Below are positions 22,131 to 32,357 of a DNA stretch of 35,113 nucleotides, piece after piece. The notes under the pieces are model-generated. The model searched no databases and was not told the DNA's origin. It worked only from the letters and a program-made list of their open reading frames with translations. Where the stretch lies: positions 1 through 35,113 of the forward strand of contig JAWQRN010000177.1 in the NCBI GenBank assembly GCA_033557685.1, given 5' to 3'. The stretch comes from Sperchopsis tessellata. Its lineage: Eukaryota; Arthropoda; Insecta; Coleoptera; Hydrophilidae. Numbering within the stretch: the stretch's first letter is position 1; each line of letters begins with the position of its first letter. The translations under genes were made by a program, and so were the position numbers.

Positions 22131-22499
22131 TTGAGAGGAGAAAATCCGAAAAAAAACAAGCTGAACCAACAACACAATACTCCGGAGAGCGCAGCATTAA
22201 GATTCGCCTACGAATACACTGTCAACCTAGTAAACCGAGCCGCAAGAGCAGTCAAACGTAGACACTACAACAACATCGCAAGAGATGCACAAACTGAAGA
22301 ATAAAGCTATACTCCTTACAACAACGGATGAGCTGAAAGATGGAAAGAACATTGCTACGAAATCGGTAATGCAGACCACAAAACTTCCGAAACAGAGGAT
22401 GAAGAGATAAACCAAGTAAACCAAATAAACCACCAGCAAGGTCCCAACTCAAAACATCCGTCCTTAGAGAAGATCGGTGACACCATCGGCCAATAAAGC

Positions 22500-23815
22500 G
22501 GCAGGGGAAGGCAACCTTCCGTCAGAATTGTTTAAAGTAGACCCAGAGTTCTCCGCAGCTATATTACATCCATTAATTGAGAGAGAGTGAACTGAAGAAA
22601 CCATAAACCAGTCATGAAAGAACTGGTAATAAAATTCCAAAAATTCAGCTGAATGTAAAGAGTTATCGGACCACAACTCCGCGACGAACAAGCAGTATTC
22701 AGGCCAGGCCTAAACTGTGTTGACCAATCTAACACCCTGAGGCTTATCATTGAGCAGTCTGAAAATTGAGCTCCCCTTTACATCTTCGAAAGGCTTTTGA
22801 CATAGTTCATTACACAGCCATATGGGATGCCCTACGCCTGAAAAATGTTCCAGAAAAGTTAATACGGATCACACAGGCAATATACAAAGGCGCCACATCA
22901 AAGTTACTCCACAACGGAACATATAGCTCGTTTGAGACAAAGGCAGGTGTGAAACAAGGATGCGCTCTCTCACCATTGCTTTTTATTTCGCTGATTGACG
23001 TCACCCTGGCAAAGGCCTTATCCACACAGGCATAACGTGGACCCTAACAAGTAAACTGGACGAGCTGGACTTTGCGGACGATATCTGTCTAATATATCAT
23101 ACGCAAGACATGCAGGATAAACTAAATTATATAAACAGCGAAGCAAACAAGGTGGGGCTCAAAATAAACATCGCTAAAAGCAATCAATGAGACACAACCT
23201 CCGCCGTCCCATCCCCCTCACAATTGAGAATAAAAGTGTAGAGGAGGTAAGCGAATTCTGCCCAAATGGCAAATTGTGTCAAAAAATGGAGGTGCTGCAG
23301 AAGATATTAAAAGCCGGCTCAGTAAGGCGAGGTCAGCTTATGGAAGGCTACAAGCAGTTTGGCACACTCCGCACCTATCAAGAGACACCAAGATCTGAAT
23401 ATTTAATGCCTGCATCAAATCCATACTACTATATGCAGCGAAACTTGGAGACTAAACAATGCCGACGTAGTAAAATTGCAGGTCTATATTAATAAATGCC
23501 TCAGGAAGATCTGCATAAATATTCTGGCCGGAGGTGATAAGCAACGAGGACCTGTTTAAGCTTACAAGTGAGTCGTCGTCTGTCGTTACACAGATTAAGC
23601 GGAGAAGATGGAGATGGATTGGACACTACCTTCGAAAAATACCCATTAGCATTCCACGATGAGCCCTGTAGTGGAACCCTCTGGGAAAACGAAAACGCGG
23701 GCGTCCAAAACATACCTGGAGTCGCACGGTACTGGCCGAGGCGGAGCAGATGGGAAAGACGTGGAATGACGTCAAGATCGCGGTCCAAATCGAACACGTT
23801 GGAGGCAGAACATTG
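22500..23815 (+). pseudogene. RTE-type reverse transcriptase remnant
   Basis: The RT blocks are LRKAFDIVHYTAIWDALRLK (22786-22845), KLLHNGTYSSFETKAGVKQG with CALSPLLFISLIDV (22900-23005), and LDELDFADDICLIYHTQDMQ near 23056-23115. The last carries an intact FADD catalytic box in a shifted frame. The C-terminal part reads CLRKICINILAG and RRRWRWIGHYLRKIPI, then KRKRGRPKHTWSRTVLAEAE (23490-23755), the standard ending of this group. Stops and shifts break it. Confidence 0.75.
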
Positions 23816-24402
23816 AGGCCCTATGTTCATTAGAGGAATAAAAGGTTACAATGATGATGAAGAAATCTGCTGGGAAACATAAAACTTGTACATGAACTAT
23901 TTTTTAATATTAAGGCATTTCAAACAAAATTAGAACTTTTTAAAAAACAGTTGCAACAAAATATTTTTCACATTTTCATTGCGGTGATTATCTGTGGAAA
24001 ACTATGCCGACTAAATTTAAATTTTCTGTTCAAAATTCTATTGAGAAAATTACATTTCTACAAAATGAGCTAACTGATCGATTCAAAGATGTTTACAACA
24101 ATGAAAAAAAAATATTTTATTTAAAAATCTTTTTGATAATGTTGCTGATGACGTTGATTTACATATGCAACTAGAATTGATTGATTTGCAACCAAATAAT
24201 ACCCTAAAATTGTTATTTGTAAATGAAAACTTGATTAAGTTTTCTTCTTTGCTGCCAAGAAGTAAATATAGTTATAATAAAAATTTTACTAGAAAAATAA
24301 TTTCCATATTGGGGAGTATATACATTTGCAAACGATCATTTTTCAGAACGAAGCATTTAAAATCAAAAATCCGCTCAAGATTAAACGATAATCATTTGTA
24401 AG

Positions 24403-25165
24403 GTTTAAAAAAAAATAGGTGTTTCTAATTTAATACCTAATAATGATAAAGTAACTCTGGCAACAAAGGAACAAGCTCATTACCCTATTTTAATGCGGGT
24501 GGCGAATTAAAATATCTGAATATTATTTTTATTTCAATAGTGTATAAAATATTTATTGTCTTTATTAAGAAAAATTTATTCGTTTAGTTATATATCACAA
24601 TCGTTTAAATTTGAGCCTGCAAGATGAACAAAATAATATTTAAATTTCAATAGATTTCAAATGGTATGCTATCAGAGACAAAATTATTATGTGATAAATT
24701 AGAATAACTGAAAACATGTTTTAATATTGACGTTATGTCATTCACCAGGACAACAATGATGTTGCTTTAACAGAAAATTGAACATTACATTTCATCCATT
24801 GGTATTAATTATTATGATTAGGTGAGAAAATAATTTTTTAATACTTTTGCGTTATTTAAAAACGACTCAGTTATCTTTGAAAGAGTATCTTAATTTGTAT
24901 TTTAAGAATGATCAATTTCTACAAATTAAATTTAATGCTAACAATCTGTCCCAATTTTGAATAAATAAATCTAAGGAATTTCCTACTGTATCAAAACAAG
25001 ATATTAATATTTTAAAGCTTTTTCCACATTATACCTTACAGATATAGCGTTTTTATCATTAAATATAGATAAAAGAGAAAAAGACAGTGGAAGAAGAATT
25101 AAGGATTACACAAATAAACAAGTTCTGAAGTCAATATCAAGCACCAATATCCCATTAACATTCAT
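24403..25165 (+). other. hAT 3' region, no further gene
   Basis: AT-rich 3' part of the hAT element after the dimerisation domain. It contains further degraded hAT-like stretches but no open frame. 25166-25277 matches 8283-8373. Confidence 0.45.
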
Positions 25166-25505
25166 TCATTCATTTTTTAAAGATAATTCCTGCCATTACT
25201 AATTTTTATTGTATGAATTCATTTTATTTTTGCTATTATTATTGTAAAATAAAAGGTATATTATAAATAAAGGGAGGTTTAGATTTACTTCACTTTTGTT
25301 GGTATTATTATTATTAAAATAACTTGTTATTATATAAACTTTTTTGTTACAATACCGCATCGTGCCAGTTTGCCACCTTCAAAAATATTTCACAAAAAAA
25401 AGTTGAGAACCGCTGCTCTAAACTTTAACCTAACAGTTTATTATTTAATTTAGAGTGTGTAATACATTATAATCAAAAATCAGAGCCAAAATTGGTAATA
25501 CTTAC

Positions 25506-26328
25506 TCACTACATTTATAGGATTACGATATGGAATAAAACTGGGCTGTAAATATCCTCGACCTTTTGGTATCAAAGGAGTGATTCCAATGGTCTTCTTC
25601 ACCCATTTTTGGAAAGCTACTAATCTCTTACCAGTATGCTGCTCTATCATATCCACTTCCCCAAAACTAATAGACGGTACCAATGATGTCCCATGTTGAA
25701 GAGCTAACTTAACGAAACCTTTTCTTCGATTAATAATAATTTTATATTTTCCGGGTTCCAATAAGAATACTTCTTCAGCTCCTCCAGGACAAATTCCAAT
25801 AACGTTTCCACCTTTTGGATTATTCAAAACGTAGCTAATTGATTTTGCTGAAGAACTGATACCACCACTAGCCAAAATTAATTCTCTGTAGAAAGGTATC
25901 TTGTACGTCAAGGGTAGTGTGGTGGTGTAAAATTCAAATCCTGGGAACATATCATTGAATCTCACGAAACACTTATAGAAAAAGGCAAAGCACATCCAGC
26001 CATGTGGAACAACAACAAACATGTAATTCCTACTTTTGTCCAAAACATATCCTTCAAGTTTCTTTACTATTACTGGAAAATATAGTCCTGCGTACGTTAG
26101 TGGTGAATATTTTCTGAGGAATTCTATGGTTCTTCCTCCGTTTTCACAGGTCTCGAAGTCAATGTAGATCCAGATGAAATATAACAACATATAAGGCCAG
26201 TATTTCGTAAAGAAAAGAATGTATATCGTTAAGAATGTGGTGGTTTGTGCTGCCATAAGAACGAAGATAGTGTAGAATAAAATTCCTACCCAACTTTTTA
26301 ACCAATTTATCGCACTGTCGTACGTCAT
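25506..26328 (-). CDS. DGAT2/MOGAT-type acyltransferase, long first exon (copy 3)
   Basis: An intact frame of 274 codons plus one base runs from ATG at 26328 to a GTAAGTAT donor. It has the same membrane N-terminus and family blocks as copy 2: ENGGRTIEF, YFPVIVKKLEG, VPHGW (HPHG with Val for the first His), PGGAEE, RRKGFVKLALQHG and FGEVD, IPKGRG, and NPINVV. It ends in phase 1 (A), so joining to 3687 gives Ile-Gly-Lys-Pro-Ile. The exon is open and the changes from copy 2 are mainly conservative, although the intron downstream is full of transposons. The distance to the only visible terminal exon is 21.8 kb. Membrane acyltransferase activity is inferred from the family. Confidence 0.88.
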
Positions 26329-26454
26329 CTTACAACTATTACGCCTTATTTAAAAAAGTGAGTGAAAATAAAGTTTCATTTTCAAGTTTAAAATACGAAC
26401 TTAATCATGATATATCTACTAACATAACCAACGATATGAAAAACAAATATTTTT

Positions 26455-26570
26455 AGATATTAATTAACAGGTACAAGAATAAAAAAGATAAATAAAGTTA
26501 CTTTGATTGTTCATGTCGTTATTTATCTGTCCTTGCTTAGATATCGTCCTATAACATATTTTTAAAGGTT
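26455..26570 (-). promoter_or_regulatory. Conserved upstream block of acyltransferase copy 3
   Basis: This block matches those at 8850-8945 and 15640-15780. The minus-strand core is AGCAAGGACAGATAAATAAC. A promoter or 5' UTR role is inferred from conservation and position. Confidence 0.4.
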
Positions 26571-26859
26571 GCATTTAATGAGTAGAGAAGAAATTGATGA
26601 TTTAGAAGCCCACCAAATAAATAGAATATAACTTAAAATAGGGTCCAGGGTCATGCCTTTTTAGTTTTCTGAACTTAAGACTGAGTCCATATTTTAATAT
26701 CACTAGTAAATTTTAAGACAATTATAACTGTTTAGTTCCTATTAATATTGGAAATGGCGCCTCGTATAGAGAAAAAAAGGAGAGCATGGAACTAACGCAT
26801 AGCAAAGCAAAAACCAATATCAATATTATCGATCAACCATGCTGCAACCAATCTGGGCT

Positions 26860-27065
26860 TCAGACGATCGCTATCGTTGACAGATTGACATACTTTCTAG
26901 CCAACCAACTAAGACCGGTGACTGCACATCTGAGATACAGCGTATGATCGAGATGGGAGGAAGTGTTATGATCAGATTGAACAACATATGGAATAAGTGG
27001 GATATCATACGAAGCACAAAACTGCCCCTAATTCACGCAATCATGAAAACATGAAATATCAGAGA
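26860..27065 (+). mobile_element. LINE reverse transcriptase C-terminal fragment
   Basis: The plus-strand frame reads TGDCTSEIQRMIEMGGSVMI then RLNNIWNKWDIIRSTKLPLI. This fits the region after the RT domain of RTE/Jockey-like LINEs (S-EI--RI-MA--A---L--IW----IS--TKL-L). Only this short piece is seen, directly at the edge of cassette 3, so it may mark a duplication breakpoint. Confidence 0.5.
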
Positions 27066-27905
27066 ACGTAAACACAATCTCTTTCATGATAACTCAGAAC
27101 ACTGCACCGCCCATTCCATAATAGAGGAGCTACAGTAAAAACAAAAATTTTCCAATGCCAGTACATTAATATATTTTTGATATAGTTATATTGAGCACCA
27201 ACGGGTAAGCGCCGATGCGGAAGATCGCCAAAGCGTTGGACGGATTAAGTCAGAAAACTGACAGGTACTACCTTTGTAGGTGAGATAGGAGTCATCGGTA
27301 CATAATTGTCATCGCAGTTACAACGCCCCCAATACGACCTTAGAAAATAAATTAATGATCAGTCTGGTTTCGTGGGCCATTTATTCATTTTTCGATACAT
27401 GTGCCGCTCGAAACAAAAGCACCGTTTCATGTTTTGTGTAAAAAGACTCGTTGACATCTGATAAAATTCTAAGAGCTCGCATTAAAAATTTCATTTCTGC
27501 TAGTCTTTTTTTGTCACTAATTTGGTCAAGAATTACTCCACAATATTACATTAGTGACTATGTTTCTTTTTTTACTGCCTTTCAAGTCAACTACTCCTTA
27601 ATGTTCAAAAAAGAACTAGAGGGCAACCGACATACTTGTCAACTAATTACTATTTATTTATTTTTTAATTTACCATATTGTAAATATTTTCTCCTGCTAT
27701 GCTTAGTGCGTTGACTGATTATAGAAATGAGAGTCACGGATTTGCTCCACAGCTAATGTGATTAAATAAAAGTTACGTACTAGCCACTAGCAAAATAAAC
27801 AAAAAAAGTAAGTGAATTTATTATTGAGGAGTAGAGGTGTTCCATATTACACATAAAAAGGGTAAAATTCCGGAAAGAAATACCGATTGTCTATAAATTA
27901 TTTAT
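27066..27905. other. No gene recognised
   Basis: An 87-codon open frame at 27451-27714 shows no family signature and has a composition like that of random AT-rich DNA. No RNA gene or transposon end was recognised. Confidence 0.4.
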
Positions 27906-28599
27906 TAATTACTTTTGTCTACCAGTTTCGAAGCATCAGGTCTCATTATCTGGACAAACTATAAAATAAACCGGCCTCGTTAGTAGATGCAAATAAATAT
28001 ACATTCAAGCCACAACTATTTAAAATAATACACAAATCAAGCCGCAAGGAACAACGAGGAAAATGCAGAGAAGTAAAACAAGGAAAAACAAACAATTCAG
28101 AATGAAAACAGACACAACAAGAAATACAAACTGGAAAAAAATTGTATAAGGTAAGCAACCCAATATACAACAGTTGAAAACAAACAAGAAAATAAAATGA
28201 AAAGTTAAAACCTACCTAGTAATACAGACAACAAAATCAATAAAACACTAAAACAAAGGACACATGCGAAATGTATCGAGCCGAAATTCATGCTGCAAAT
28301 ATTTATATGACAATGTAAACGTCAAACGAGAAACGACAGATTGAAATACGTATAGTATAAATCGAGTAGGAAGTCACTATAACCTAGAAATATGAAACCC
28401 AGAGGGCCCACCTAATAAACGCATTAAGCATTGAGAAGATCTGGAGCGGGAGGGGGTCGGTTATCATTACCGGTACAACAATTAAAATATAATATATTTA
28501 AGACGAAGACATTAAAGATGAAATCTTTGCGACACAACGTATATTTAAAATGTCTGGATTTGTCACATTTTCCTTACAAATATTTCCAAAGCATTCAGA

Positions 28600-28815
28600 C
28601 GACGACCAATAGACAATCAAATGAATAATCATTAATGCGAAGATGCTTACCAAAAATGGATCGATCGTTAACCGAACCAGTGCGAAAGGGCTTCGCCGAT
28701 TTCAAATGTTCCTTGATTCTTTAAGAAAAGTTCCTACCACTCTGCCCAATGTAAGCGGCAGGGTAATCTTTATATTGCAATTTGTATACACCAGGTCTAC
28801 TTAAAACTGGTAAAG
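28600..28815 (-). pseudogene. GIY-YIG endonuclease of PLE-2, one internal stop
   Basis: The sequence reads SRPGVYKLQYKDYPAAYIGQ then SGRNFS, a TAA stop, and RIKEHLKSAKPFRTGS followed by FGKHLRINDYSFD. YIGQSGR and the R-x-x-EH block are the GIY-YIG family signature. The usual CxxC has become YKDY, so the zinc-binding pair is also lost. Confidence 0.7.
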
Positions 28816-28820
28816 GATCC

Positions 28821-29335
28821 TTATTGACGACGAACAACCAAATTCAAAGAAGACTTGTAACAAAACTTAATATCAGATAAGTATTTTTCCAAACATTTAG
28901 CTAGTTGGAAAGACAAATAAAAAATTATATAATTGGAGCTCTGCTGAGAAGGCAAAGAAGAAGCCTGCATCAATTTGCGTTTATTATACACCATTTTATC
29001 AAAACAATCAACACGGTAATTATTTTCCGAAGCAATCTGTGTAATAGTTTTTAATTCGAAAAGAATGTTTTCATGTAATAAGTGAATATTAAACAGTCGG
29101 TGAATGTGGCTAGAGAATGACGCTCTTATATGCTGAGGGCAATGCATATAGTCGGAAGAAATCGCGTTAGAATTTTGGGACACTTTTCTATAAATTTTGA
29201 CAAAATGTTTATTACATCTTTTGCTAATAGAGAGATCTAGAAAATTAAGTACACCATGATAAAAGAAATATTAGTGTAAATATTTTTTAGGTAGAAAGTG
29301 AATGGATGTCACCCGTCCAGCAACAAATGACATCA

Positions 29336-29377
<42 letters not shown>

Positions 29378-29795
29378 AGTAGAAAATGTGCTTGAAGAAA
29401 AGATTAACAACTGAAACAATAAATGGTTCTAAATGATCCATACAAATGTCAGCTATAAGGGGAGATAAAGGATTATCCATACCTAGACCATCCACTTGGT
29501 TGTAGAACTTCTCATTAAACTTAAAAAAGTTTTGATCCAGGCATAGGCAAATAACTGATAAATAATATCCAGCAAAGAATTATCAAGGCTAGAGGAATCA
29601 ATGAAATTTCTTACCAAAGATTTGATAAATTCTACCGGAATGCTGGAAAATAAATCAACAACGACGAAAGATACAAATATGCAGTTTTCTGGTAAGGATA
29701 ATGGAGCGATACGTGAAGCTAAATCACTGGAATTTTTAATAGTATTGGAAGGAGAGAAACCCAAATTTTGGTATTTCCTGTTTTTTTTTGTGTGT
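28821..29795 (-). pseudogene. Penelope-like reverse transcriptase of PLE-2, broken
   Basis: The motif A region reads FVSFVVVDLFSSIP near 29640-29685, with Val in place of the catalytic Asp expected after SF. Motif B reads GLGMDNPLSPLIADICMDHL near 29430-29490, one frame away. Motif C is split by a TA microsatellite (29338-29373) directly before DDVICCWTGD. The thumb and connector follow: SQNSNAISSDYMHCPQHIRA and SFSSHIHRL, to FCYKSSLNLVV (29183-28830). Typical Penelope layout; inactive. Confidence 0.75.
29338..29373. repeat. (TA)18 microsatellite inside RT motif C
   Basis: Thirty-six bases of pure TA lie between codons for FFKHIFYWF and DDVICCW on the minus strand. The upstream frame reads into TAG at the end of the tract, so the two sides are out of frame. 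Confidence 0.9.
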
Positions 29796-29796
29796 A

Positions 29797-29965
29797 ACAT
29801 CCATTCGTCACACAGTTGTTTTTCTTCTTTTAATAAACGCGATATTGTAGATTATGGCACATATATTATCTCAGCAAACTGACTAACGCTATTGTTACTT
29901 ACCTGGCTTTTAATTTAATCTAGGATAGCAATTTTATTTTTAAGTGTCAAATCCTTTCTTGGCAT
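29797..29965 (-). pseudogene. pogo/Tigger transposase N-terminus (CENP-B-type helix-turn-helix)
   Basis: It starts ATG at 29965. MPRKDLTLKNKIAILD is followed by a stop, then IKSQVSNNSVSQFAEIIYVP, a second stop, STISRLLKEEKQL and CDEW. This matches the first DNA-binding domain of pogo-like transposases (MPRK-LTL--K--IL--I------S---LA---GVPKSTIS-LLK-----). Both stops are in-frame TAA. The frame then continues straight into Penelope sequence, which shows where PLE-2 interrupted it. Confidence 0.75.
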
Positions 29966-30119
29966 CTTGGTGAGAGTTACATAAGCGACGTGCGGCAGTA
30001 TTGCTGTTACTGAATGTAAGATAACTCCACTACGCATATATAATGTCAAGTTGAATCTCCGCAGCAGCGCTGGATATTCACTTGTCAATCCTTGGCACCG
30101 CTCTAGGATTCACATCATT

Positions 30120-30263
30120 ACTATTCCGATTAAAGGGAATATTGTCCCAAAAAAGCGAAGTAAGTTTCTGTTAATTTCTAGGTTTTGTTTCTGTTTTTTT
30201 AAGATTTGTCCCAAATAAGCAGCTGTCCCGATTAACCGGTGTCGCAATTAACCGGAATCGACT
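30120..30263 (-). mobile_element. pogo-type terminal region
   Basis: Read on the minus strand from 30263 it gives AGTCGATTCCGGTTAATTGC, then GACACCGGTTAATCGGGACA and TTATTTGGGAC. This is the repeated GGTTAAT-GGGAC style of pogo/Tigger ends. It lies upstream of the transposase start at 29965 in the same orientation, so both belong to one element whose other end is not visible. Confidence 0.65.
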
Positions 30264-30354
30264 TTATTACGGTTTTATTAACTATATACAAAACAATGTA
30301 ATAAACATTTTAAATTTCAGAAGTTAGAGAGTATTTTTAACTATTTCCCTTTTA

Positions 30355-30690
30355 GAACTTCATTATAAAAAATATTAGGTACTGCCCCACCCACTATACT
30401 CGCCCGGCATTGCACCATCGGATTTCCATTTATTCCGATCGCTGCAACACTTTCTATGTGATAAAAAAAATTGAAAATTTGGATGATATCCAAAATGCCA
30501 TCTCCAGATATTTTGCTCAAAAACCATTTGATTTTTATCGACCCGGCATTAAAAATTTGCACACTAAATGGCAAAAGGTTGTTGATAATGAGGGCGATTA
30601 CATCATTGATTAAAAATAAAAACAAGTTACAAATTAATTTGTTTGAATTTAATGTAAAAAAACGATATTACTTTCCGGTCCCCCCAATAG
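30355..30690 (+). pseudogene. mariner transposase C-terminus and element end
   Basis: The first frame reads VLPHPLYSPGIAPSDFHLFR then SLQHFLCDKKN. After a frameshift at an A-run near 30466, the second frame reads NLDDIQNAISRYFAQKPFDF then YRPGIKNLHTKWQKVVDNEG, ending DYIID and a TAA stop at 30611-30613. This is the mariner C-terminus. The last catalytic Asp, in YSPD, is Gly here. ACGATATTACTTTCCGG near 30661-30677 resembles a mariner terminal repeat. The upstream two-thirds are missing. Confidence 0.75.
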
Positions 30691-30736
30691 TAAAGATTCT
30701 TGGTCATTATTTGTGTTCCATAATCGTCCCATAAGA

Positions 30737-30737
<1 letters not shown>

Positions 30738-30782
<45 letters not shown>
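30738..30782. repeat. (TA)n microsatellite
   Basis: About 45 bases of alternating TA lie just outside the mariner end. Minus-strand open frames here (IYIYIY) are artefacts. Confidence 0.95.
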
Positions 30783-30786
<4 letters not shown>

Positions 30787-31200
30787 GACCGACAGAAGGG
30801 ATTAAGCAACAATATCTCGAAATTTTGACGCATCCAGTGTTCACTAGCATGCACCTCAATACAAGGGCCCCATTTTCACACCTCTCCCGGAATATGTTAC
30901 TAGTGATTATTTTTAATAAATACAAAAAGATCGAAGCCTCGGCTGTAGTTCCCAGCAACTAGATGAATAGTTATCGAGACGTCTACAGAACCTTCGTTTC
31001 CATAAGTTTTAGAATAAATTATTTAAACATCACATGTATCAATATATTTAAGTTGAGTACATATAAACTGATTAAAATAAACCTTCATTTCGCTAAAAAT
31101 ATCAATATAAATGTCAATATGTGTATTAAGTCACGTGCTATTTATTTTTAAGTGTATTTTTATTTCGGTATTTAAAAGATAAAAACAGTTACATAATAAT
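30783..31200. other. No gene recognised
   Basis: AT-rich spacer with no similarity that I recognise. Confidence 0.4.
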
Positions 31201-31206
31201 ACGTAA

Positions 31207-31640
31207 AAATGGAGTTTGGAATAAGTAAGTGCAAACTATTATAAATATAGAGAAGGACATGAAGTAAATGGGACTCTAATGAAACCTCAAACAAAGAAGT
31301 ATTACAATATATGTAACAGCACGAAACGTAAAAATATCTTGGTGTTCCACAAAATACAAAAGAATAACATACACACATTAAGAAGGCCCTGACAGACACA
31401 TTGAAGACTCAATTAAGGGCTATATTGAAAACAAAATTAAATTCACGTTTTAAAAGCTAGTAATCCATTCGTGGCATAATCAAGAAGTCAACAATTATAT
31501 TGGAAGAAATAAACAGAACTTATTTAACAAAACACAGAAACATACATCCAAACTCATGCGAGGAAAGAGCAACAATAAGCAGAAATAAGAGAGGAATTGA
31601 TCTAATACACCCAAAAGAAACAACGCAATCATAGCAAAAA
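31207..31640 (+). pseudogene. LINE reverse transcriptase fragment
   Basis: It starts MEFGISKCKLL, the fingers-palm block FG--KCK-----RG. A thumb stretch follows: KALTDTLKTQLRAILKTKLN near 31384-31445. The C-terminal block then reads INRTYLTKHRNIHPNSCEER and ATISRNKRGIDLIHPK (31505-31610), which fits the HP-S--ER--I-R--GGRGLI pattern of a non-LTR group. Frameshifts and a deletion around 31460 separate the blocks. Confidence 0.6.
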
Positions 31641-32357
31641 AAAATACAGCGAGAAAACAGAAACATATCAACCACTGGCAATGAAGTTTGAAAGAATTCG
31701 GAAACAATAACAAGTAATAGTTAGACCATTCATCATCCGGAATCATTCCACATACTTTCATCAAATATATCCCAATTAAATCTTCCACAATAATTTAAAA
31801 AAATTGTCTCCAATAGTAATTATAAGTAGAGTTGGCACTACCCCTTCTACTTTTTTTTTTAATTTTGACCCTGGGAACTAAACCTTTAGCTAGTTACCTA
31901 TTTGAAAATTGTTAAATTCATACCTCTTTAAATACTTATTTATAGTAAAATTTCTGATAATATTTTAATGGTATTATTAGAAATTTAAAGGAGTAAATTT
32001 ACATTGGAATGAATAAGAAATGATGGCTATAACATGGGAAATAATGATAGTATCACTCAATTAACTAGGACTAGAAAAGCAATTTTTGGACATTTGGAAA
32101 CATTTAATCCTACATTTGTAACGGAAAAATATTGTAATTATATAGGAATTGTTAATAAAATATCAATCGATCTAGTTGTAAATATTAATCATTATCTTAT
32201 TATTTCGGCTGAAGCCTATCAATAATTCTGACATAAAAAAATGTTTATCCGGATGGATTCTACTCGGTGAAATGAGCAAAATCTGATTAGTTAACTTAAA
32301 TTTAAATCGATTTATGGTAAAATGTTTGCAAAACTCATTAGCGCAGAGAAAACTTAC
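31641..32357. other. Spacer 3' of acyltransferase copy 4, no gene recognised
   Basis: It would be intronic if copy 4 splices to an exon further left. No second terminal exon (GKPIDVEK-like) was found here or anywhere between 3700 and 32357. Confidence 0.5.

Larger units (their letters stand above)
20972..23862 (+). mobile_element. RTE-type non-LTR retrotransposon, nested in the hAT element
   Basis: The 5' end carries AGTAGCTGTCACTGCCGGTC and CCAAGCCCAGATGAGG, typical of RTE-like elements. It ends in a short ATGATGATGA repeat rather than poly-A, as RTE elements do. The flanks AAGTCTGC (20964-20971) and AAATCTGC (23863-23870) form an 8-base target-site duplication with one change. It splits the hAT transposase in its reading direction. 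Confidence 0.75.
20150..24402 (+). pseudogene. hAT transposase (GTF2IRD2-like), broken and split
   Basis: The part before the RTE insertion reads YRVAAIIAKEGRPFIDG, then GVSLSSSTVTRRVEDLGL, then MSHTAQLIIFIRGINQNFEL, then KLTCVTADGAKRMF (20220-20610). It stops near HLNFLNVSLQ at 20971. After 23870 it resumes with KAFQTKLELFKKQLQQN-like and TKFKFSVQNSIEKI sequence. It ends with the hAT C-terminal dimerisation region: MQLELIDLQPNNTL and IISILGSIYICKRSFFRTKH at 24165-24401. Several stops and shifts are present. Confidence 0.75.
19338..25415 (+). mobile_element. hAT transposon with GTF2IRD2/ZBED-like transposase, interrupted by an RTE element
   Basis: The left end is CAGGGATCCACAAACTACGG followed by CCCGCGAGAGC. 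The right end is AGTTGAGAACCGCTG, whose complement starts CAGCGGTTCTCAACT. These CAG...CTG ends are typical of hAT elements. The 8-base flanks TTCTAAAT (19330-19337) and CTCTAAAC (25416-25423) are a target-site duplication with two changes. It inserted into the older hAT remnant of cassette 3. A TA-rich tract lies at 19918-19970. Confidence 0.8.
16071..26835 (-). repeat. Segmental duplication unit, cassette 3
   Basis: This is a head-to-tail duplicate of 12310-16070. It has the same order: TCGA array, old hAT remnant with pogo insertion, acyltransferase exon, upstream block, and the GGAAATGGCGCCTCGTAT tail near 26750. It is longer because of a 6078-base hAT insertion (19338-25415) and about 0.6 kb of MITE sequence. 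Without them it is about 4 kb, close to cassette 2. Confidence 0.7.
27906..29796 (-). mobile_element. Penelope-like retroelement, 5'-truncated (PLE-2)
   Basis: Minus-strand order: reverse transcriptase (29750-28860), GIY-YIG (28815-28600), then a 3' region down to about 27906. That region contains ACCTGATGCTTCGAAACTGG near 27918-27940. The high-coordinate end adjoins a pogo transposase start, so this element seems to have inserted into pogo DNA. It is a different family from PLE-1. Confidence 0.7.

Noticed and set aside
22227..22750. Several minus-strand open frames
   Set aside because: They are antisense to the RTE-type element and show no family signature.
27451..27714. Open frame of 87 codons
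   Set aside because: No recognisable domain, no context and AT-rich composition. Chance is the simpler explanation.
28431..28628. Plus-strand open frame starting MRRSGAGG
   Set aside because: It lies antisense to the 3' part of PLE-2.
31495..31788. Minus-strand open frame of 97 codons with hydrophobic content
   Set aside because: It is antisense to a LINE fragment whose plus-strand blocks fit a known pattern.
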